A stretch of 9,967 nucleotides of DNA from assembly GCA_002506595.1 (NCBI GenBank), contig DAXV01000045.1:54464-64430 (forward strand), in the 5' to 3' direction. A program made the translations under genes and the position numbers. The notes below the pieces were generated by a model that saw nothing but the letters and a program-made list of their open reading frames with translations, was not told where the DNA came from and ran no database searches. Source of the DNA: Acidilobaceae archaeon UBA158 (lineage in GTDB: Archaea > Thermoproteota > Thermoprotei_A > Sulfolobales > Acidilobaceae). Each line of letters starts with the position of its first letter. Positions within the stretch are counted from its first letter, which is position 1. Shown one piece after another: positions 6,227-9,967 of this stretch.

Positions 6227-7574
6227 AATAAATGGAATTAACTATAAAATAAAAATTGTTAATGGTTTTAAACTGCCAACATTTGAGAATAATACTCTCA
6301 TTGTTGGAGATTTAATATTTTCTGCTGATGTAAAACTAGGTACTTTAGGTGATGTAGTTTCAGGTCTTTTAATACCACCTGTTGAATATGATAATAATAT
6401 GAAGAGTTTAGTGGAATATTATAAATTAAGAGTAACTATTGAGCAAGCATATGAAATTTCTCAAAGATTTGGAGAATTGGTAAATAGTATTAAAATTCCT
6501 ATAGAATTTATACCTTTATCTAGAATGCAACCCTTAAGAAACATTTATTCATGTATATTTAATGACATAATCGATAAAATAGGTATTGAGGGTTTAAGAA
6601 ATGAATATGAAAAATATGTAAAAAATATAGGAAAAAATGTAAATGGTAATATTAATTTAAATTCAGAATTGCTTACTATGAGTGCAAATAAGATTATGGG
6701 AAATATAGGAAAAAATGTAATACTAGGTTTTTTAACAATGTATTCAGGAAACAGTTTTAGCATAGGTAAGATATGTAAGCCTAATGAATTAATAGAAAAT
6801 CCTTATAACCTGTTATCTTTGCCAGAAGGTAATATATTAAATTCATGTAATAATTCCGATAATTATATAAAAAGTATTATAGGAGATAATTATTCATGCA
6901 GAAGGCCAGGTTTATTATTTTCTACTCAAATTTGTGAAAGCGAAAAAAACAAGATTGTAATTAAGGAATATATGTATGGCACTTTAAAATGGTTTATGGC
7001 CGGAGCAGTTTCTGCATCTATATATCCTTTCAAGGAGACTCCTTTAGCAAGGTTAGGAAACGAATATAATTCTTTAATTAATTTAAGGAATATAATTGAT
7101 ACCCCAAAAGTAATATCAGTATGTTTAGATAAATATGAATACAAGATGGTAAGAGAATTTATTGAAGGTGAAGTAGTATTAAAAAGCAAGAATCCTTATG
7201 TATGGGATAACTTAGGGAGAACATTAGCACTTATACATAATAACAATAGAACTCTTGGAGATCCGAATCCGGGAAATTTTGTTGTAATAGATGGAGATAA
7301 AATGGCCCTTATTGATGCAGAACAAGTTAGTAATTATACATCTAAAAAAGCAGCCTGGGATATTGCAGTATTTTATGCATATGCGAGGACTTTCTCAGCA
7401 AACTCAAGACTTGTCAGAGAAGCTTTAGAGTCATATATCGAGTCAAGGCCAAAAGATGAATGGAATAAAGTATTAAACTTTATTAAAGGTCCGCATTTAA
7501 CTGCATTGATGGCTCCATTACCAAATCTTTTAGCAGAATTAAGGCTAATGCTAAGGGAATTAGACAATAACTGA
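6216..7574 (+). CDS. Atypical Bud32/RIO-like kinase with a long unassigned N-terminal region
   Basis: The C-terminal half looks like a minimal protein-kinase-like fold of the Bud32/RIO/APH class. K250 in IVIKEY is the likely ATP lysine and E283 in GNEYNSL the helix-C glutamate. LGDPNPGN (347-354) forms the catalytic loop with D349 and N354, and LIDAEQ carries the metal Asp D367 in place of DFG. The usual His before GD is a Leu, which is unusual. Residues 1-220 match nothing I recognise; they are Asn/Ile-rich and contain a repeated NIGKNV hexapeptide. The 452 aa are about twice the length of Bud32. ATG 6216 has GGTG (6205-6208) seven bases upstream and lies inside the UPF0248 gene. Substrate could be protein, a small molecule or RNA-linked; the partner gene favours an RNA context but does not prove it. 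It overlaps the convergent regulator gene by 15 bp. Confidence 0.7.
   Translation: MEGEINGINYKIKIVNGFKLPTFENNTLIVGDLIFSADVKLGTLGDVVSGLLIPPVEYDNNMKSLVEYYKLRVTIEQAYEISQRFGELVNSIKIPIEFIPLSRMQPLRNIYSCIFNDIIDKIGIEGLRNEYEKYVKNIGKNVNGNINLNSELLTMSANKIMGNIGKNVILGFLTMYSGNSFSIGKICKPNELIENPYNLLSLPEGNILNSCNNSDNYIKSIIGDNYSCRRPGLLFSTQICESEKNKIVIKEYMYGTLKWFMAGAVSASIYPFKETPLARLGNEYNSLINLRNIIDTPKVISVCLDKYEYKMVREFIEGEVVLKSKNPYVWDNLGRTLALIHNNNRTLGDPNPGNFVVIDGDKMALIDAEQVSNYTSKKAAWDIAVFYAYARTFSANSRLVREALESYIESRPKDEWNKVLNFIKGPHLTALMAPLPNLLAELRLMLRELDNN
6623..6720 (+). repeat. 20-bp direct repeat inside the kinase N-terminal region
   Basis: Positions 6623-6642 and 6701-6720 are identical over 20 bp (AAATATAGGAAAAAATGTAA). 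They start 78 bp, that is 26 codons, apart and are read in the same frame, each encoding NIGKNV. The flanking bases differ. In an AT-rich gene some similarity is expected, but a 20-bp in-frame identity suggests a small internal duplication or a repeated structural unit. Confidence 0.6.
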
Positions 7575-8510
7575 TTGTTCAACAATATTATATGGTAAGA
7601 CAACATTTCTAATATTTAATAGGTTTCTTTTAAGATAATTTTTATCAGGTTCTTCAAAAAATATGTAGCTTTTTACTGATTGTTTAACTAAGTCTAAAGG
7701 CATTCTAATAAGATCAGCATATCCTTCAAGGTTTGTCATTTTAAATGTGCTTATTGTTTCTGAAAATACCTTTGTTATTTTTTCATATTTATCTCTTATA
7801 GACACATTTGCTCCTAATAAGCAACATGTATCTAATTCACAAGCAATAGTCATTATATTATTTTTCGATGCCATAGATAAATAAGGTTCCCAAAGTACTC
7901 CATATTTAACAACCCCATTTAGAACTTTGTTTAATATTTCACTTCCACTATTACTATAGATTCTAGGCATTTCTAATTTATTAATTTCGGCACATAATTC
8001 CATTGATGACATCATTGATGTAGAATGGCCATCTTTTCCATTTGGATTCACGGCAATTCCGCTTCCTCCACCGCTTCCTCCACCAATTATATGAACCATA
8101 CCTTTGCTAAGCCTATTTATAGCAAGCAATGAAATTGCTGGATTCATAGCTAATTGTATTTTTCCTGTTGATAAATCTATAGCTTCTTTGAATGCATCAT
8201 CATATACTGCAATATTAATATGATTGAATATATCTTTTAACCTTTTAACAAAATCTAAAATATAGGGGTATTCGCTAGCCCTTAAAATTCCAATTGTTAT
8301 AACGGGACTTTTTTGATCATTAATTGAAATTATTGAAATTCCGCCTTGATTTTTTATATTTATGAGTCCATAATACTCAAGCTTTTTGATTCTTTTATAT
8401 ATCATGCTTTTGCTATGTTGAACAATCCTTGCTAGTTCTGATAAAGTAATTGGCATATATTCCTTAATATAATTATATAGTTCATAATCAAATTCGTCTA
8501 ATTCTTCCAA
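7560..8510 (-). CDS. One-component regulator: winged helix fused to an NMT1/SsuA-like ligand domain
   Basis: Residues about 8-62 form a MarR/Lrp-style winged helix: ITLSELARIVQHSKSMIYKRI is helix-turn-helix and GLINIKNQGGISIIS is the wing. From about 70 to 316 the protein resembles the substrate-binding component of nitrate/sulfonate/thiamine-precursor ABC transporters (NMT1/THI5-like). It has a glycine-rich loop GGGSGGGSG (143-151), GHSTSMMSSME (161-171), VLWEPYLSMA (205-214) and CELDTCCLLGA (224-234). There is no signal peptide or membrane segment, so it should act in the cytoplasm as a ligand-sensing transcription factor. The TTG start at 8510 is supported by AGGTGG four bases upstream; the first internal Met would cut into the DNA-binding domain. 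It is divergent from trpS and may control itself or trpS. The ligand is unknown; sulfonate- or pyrimidine-like compounds are guesses from the transporter family. Confidence 0.72.
   Translation of the reverse strand: MEELDEFDYELYNYIKEYMPITLSELARIVQHSKSMIYKRIKKLEYYGLINIKNQGGISIISINDQKSPVITIGILRASEYPYILDFVKRLKDIFNHINIAVYDDAFKEAIDLSTGKIQLAMNPAISLLAINRLSKGMVHIIGGGSGGGSGIAVNPNGKDGHSTSMMSSMELCAEINKLEMPRIYSNSGSEILNKVLNGVVKYGVLWEPYLSMASKNNIMTIACELDTCCLLGANVSIRDKYEKITKVFSETISTFKMTNLEGYADLIRMPLDLVKQSVKSYIFFEEPDKNYLKRNLLNIRNVVLPYNIVEQSVIV
7628..7643 (+). terminator. T-tract terminator candidate after the kinase gene
   Basis: CTTTTAA and then TTTTT (7639-7643) occur about 55-70 bp past the kinase stop, inside the opposing regulator gene. 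It is the first clear T-rich stretch downstream, as would be needed for termination because no intergenic space exists. Weak evidence, since it also encodes Lys and Asn on the other strand. Confidence 0.2.
8061..8084 (-). repeat. 12-bp perfect tandem repeat encoding GGGS-GGGS
   Basis: On the minus strand GGTGGAGGAAGC occurs twice without a break (8084-8073 and 8072-8061), giving Gly-Gly-Gly-Ser twice at residues 143-150 of the regulator. Codon-for-codon identity suggests a recent slippage duplication, or strong constraint on a ligand-binding glycine loop. It is also a local GC-rich island in an AT-rich gene. Confidence 0.85.
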
Positions 8511-8514
8511 TTTT

Positions 8515-8519
8515 CCACC
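8515..8519 (-). promoter_or_regulatory. Ribosome binding site fixing the TTG start of the regulator
   Basis: GGTGG (within AAGGTGGA) on the minus strand, four bases before TTG 8510. It is among the strongest such sites in the window and is the main reason for accepting the TTG start. Confidence 0.7.
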
Positions 8520-8546
8520 TTAAAAAACAGTTGTATTCCAAGGGCT

Positions 8547-8557
8547 ATAATTTTATA
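8547..8557 (-). promoter_or_regulatory. Candidate TATA box for the regulator gene
   Basis: On the minus strand TATAAAATTAT lies about 40-44 bp before TTG 8510. It would give a leader of about 15-20 nt that includes the AGGTGG site. It is back to back with the trpS TATA candidate, so the two promoters are separate but only about 10 bp apart. Confidence 0.45.
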
Positions 8558-8565
8558 TAACAATC

Positions 8566-8575
8566 TAAATATTTA
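8566..8575 (+). promoter_or_regulatory. trpS: Candidate TATA box for trpS
   Basis: TAAATATTTA (palindromic) is centred about 39 bp before ATG 8610. Transcription would start near 8597, just ahead of the GAGGTG site at 8598-8603, so the leader would be about 13 nt. TATAAAG at 8592 is too close to the start codon to be the functional box, because transcripts would lose the ribosome site. Confidence 0.4.
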
Positions 8576-8609
8576 TTTTTTGAAGATACGTTATAAAGAG
8601 GTGCAATAA

Positions 8610-9740
8610 ATGTCTGAAAAAAATGAAATCAAATTAGATCCATGGGGAAGGCCTGAAATTAAAGATTATAATAGATTATATGAATTATTTGGTATTAGGC
8701 CATTTAATGAAGTTATAGAAAGAATGAAAGAAGATAAGTTAGAATTAAGTCCATTTATTAGGAGGGGCATAATATTTGGTCATAGAGACTTTGACGCACA
8801 AATTTTGAAGGCCATCGAAAATAAAGAAAGAGTTGCTGCTATGACAGGTTTTATGCCTAGCGGAAGGTTCCATTTTGGACATATGATGACAGGTTTAGAA
8901 CTAATTTATTTCCAAAAGCTTGGTTTTAAAATATTTGTGAGTTTGGCTGATGCCGAAGCTTATGCAGTTAGGCATTTGCCTAGAAAAGAACTAATTAGAA
9001 TTGGTATAGAAGAATATGTTGCAAATCTAATTGCATTAGGTCTTGATCCTAAAGAAACAGAGTTCTATTTCCAAACAAATAGAAAAGGTTCTTATCATTC
9101 ATTAATTCAGCTTTTTAGTTCAAAAATAACATATAATGAATTGGAAGCTATTTATGGAGATATAACCCCTGGAAAAATTGTTTCGGCTTTAACTCAATCA
9201 GCTGATATTTTGCATCCTCAATTACCAGAATATGGGGAATATAAGCATGTTGTAGTCCCAGTTGGAGCTGATCAAGATCCCCATCTTAGATTAACAAGGG
9301 ATTTAGTAGAAAGATTTAAGGGTGAGATAGAGCTTGAGCCTCCAGCTTCAATATATCATAGACTTATTAGAGGATTAGATGGAGGTAAAATGAGTAGTAG
9401 TAAGCCAGAAGTAACTATATTTTTATCAGATCCCATAGACCAAGCAAAGAAAAAGTTTATGTCATCATTAACTGGTGGGAGAAATACAGCTGAAGAGCAA
9501 AGAAGATTAGGTGGAGAACCAGAAAAATGTCCTGTTTATGATTTATATTTATATCATCTGGTTTCTGATGATAACGAATTATCAGATATATACAAAAGAT
9601 GCAAAACAGGGTCGATGTTGTGCGGTGAATGCAAATTATTTGGCTCTTCTCGCTTAGAAAAATTCTTAATTGATCATCAAAAGAAGCTGGAGAAAGCTAA
9701 AGATATAGCATGGTCTATTGTTGATATTCCTAAGATTTAG
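8610..9740 (+). CDS. trpS: Tryptophanyl-tRNA synthetase (archaeal/eukaryotic type)
   Basis: Class Ic aminoacyl-tRNA synthetase that charges tRNA-Trp with tryptophan in the cytoplasm. The 376 aa show the HIGH motif as HFGH (88-91), within PSGRFHFGH, and the KMSKS motif as KMSSS (260-264), within GGKMSSSKP. LADAEAYAVR (112-121) and VVPVGADQDPHLRLTRD (215-231) are characteristic of the archaeal/eukaryotic form. The N-terminal DPWGRPEIKDYNRL also matches that form. Cys307, Cys331, Cys338 and Cys341 are spaced Cx23Cx6Cx2C, close to the Cx22Cx6Cx2C [4Fe-4S] site described for Thermotoga maritima TrpRS, so a cluster or zinc near the anticodon-binding region is plausible. ATG 8610 has GAGGTG (8598-8603) six bases upstream. 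It overlaps the NikR-like gene by 4 bp at the stop codons. Confidence 0.96.
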   Translation: MSEKNEIKLDPWGRPEIKDYNRLYELFGIRPFNEVIERMKEDKLELSPFIRRGIIFGHRDFDAQILKAIENKERVAAMTGFMPSGRFHFGHMMTGLELIYFQKLGFKIFVSLADAEAYAVRHLPRKELIRIGIEEYVANLIALGLDPKETEFYFQTNRKGSYHSLIQLFSSKITYNELEAIYGDITPGKIVSALTQSADILHPQLPEYGEYKHVVVPVGADQDPHLRLTRDLVERFKGEIELEPPASIYHRLIRGLDGGKMSSSKPEVTIFLSDPIDQAKKKFMSSLTGGRNTAEEQRRLGGEPEKCPVYDLYLYHLVSDDNELSDIYKRCKTGSMLCGECKLFGSSRLEKFLIDHQKKLEKAKDIAWSIVDIPKI

Positions 9741-9967
9741 CCTTTATTATCTATATTAACTAATGGTACATATCTAGGTTGACATTTTCCTTCTTTTTCT
9801 AAGCTCTTTTGTAATTCAGCTATTTTTTCAGAAGGGCCAGAAACAAAAAGCAGTTCTATACAAATATTATTTTCATGCGTATGAATATAAGTTTTAGCTA
9901 CATCTTGAAATTTATCGATAGCCTCTTTTGCTGCAGTCTCATCTTTACAAGAAACTATCATAATGCC
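9737..9967 (-). CDS. NikR-like metal-responsive regulator, C-terminal part (cut by window edge)
   Basis: The frame is open to the right edge, with Gly-Ile codons before an internal ATG at 9961, so the true start is probably outside the window. About 76 residues are visible. The pattern beta (IMIVSC), alpha (ETAAKEAIDKFQDVAK), beta (YIHTHENNICIELLFVSG), alpha (EKIAELQKSLEKE) and a final strand (PRYVPLV) fits the ACT-like metal-binding domain of NikR. HTH and the Cys five residues on (H27, H29, C34 counted from ATG 9961) followed by IE echo HVHINHDDCLE of E. coli NikR, one residue shorter. No equivalent of NikR His76 is seen, so the metal may differ. A ribbon-helix-helix DNA-binding domain is expected beyond the edge. 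If ATG 9961 were the start, it would be a stand-alone 74-aa domain without a recognisable ribosome site. Confidence 0.55.
   Translation of the reverse strand, partial: GIMIVSCKDETAAKEAIDKFQDVAKTYIHTHENNICIELLFVSGPSEKIAELQKSLEKEGKCQPRYVPLVNIDNKG

Noticed and set aside
8591..8597. TTATAAA just before trpS as its TATA box
   Set aside because: Only about 16 bp from the start codon; transcription would begin inside the coding region and lose the GAGGTG site.
1..9967. tRNA, CRISPR, insertion sequence, integrase or attachment-site signatures
   Set aside because: Intergenic gaps are all under 150 bp and AT-only or promoter-like; no cloverleaf, spaced repeats, transposase motifs or terminal inverted repeats were found.

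Overview
The window is AT-rich (roughly 30% G+C by eye) and reads as a chromosomal segment of a thermophilic crenarchaeon. The evidence is an archaeal-type TrpRS, an O-phosphoserine sulfhydrylase of the Aeropyrum type, an archaeal PP1-like phosphatase, a UPF0248/MJ1316-type protein, TATA-type promoters, GGTG-rich Shine-Dalgarno sites, and AGA/AGG arginine and ATA isoleucine codon preference. A low-GC member of the Acidilobales (Caldisphaera-like) would fit, but that is inference. Coding density is very high. There are eleven genes, the longest non-coding stretch is about 150 bp, and I see no tRNA, rRNA, CRISPR array or insertion sequence.

Layout. 60-1184 (+) is a membrane family-2 glycosyltransferase, tail-to-tail with a PPP-family protein phosphatase at 1179-2078 (-). 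A divergent promoter region (2079-2226) leads to the cysteine-synthase-like CysO gene at 2227-3399 (+). A separate strong promoter then drives a three-gene operon at 3499-5455 (+): a SelD-like PurM-fold ATPase, an acylphosphatase and a TusA/SirA sulfur carrier. A HIT-family nucleotide hydrolase lies at 5450-5884 (-). It shares one palindromic TATA element with a divergent operon of a UPF0248 protein (5954-6226, +) and an atypical Bud32/RIO-like kinase (6216-7574, +). At 7560-8510 (-) is an unusual one-component regulator, a winged helix fused to an NMT1/SsuA-like ligand domain. It is divergent from trpS (8610-9740, +). The right edge holds the C-terminal part of a probable NikR-like regulator (9737-9967, -).

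How the genes may work together. The middle of the window has a sulfur theme: CysO puts sulfide into cysteine, and TusA carries persulfide sulfur. The SelD-like protein keeps the catalytic Cys/Lys and metal-binding Asp residues of selenophosphate synthetase, although no selenoprotein machinery is visible here. The SelD-like/acylphosphatase/TusA operon is the best candidate for an undescribed pathway, possibly activated (thio)phosphate or sulfur/selenium transfer. All four convergent gene pairs overlap by 4-15 bp at their stop codons, so every 3' end here must lie inside the opposing gene.
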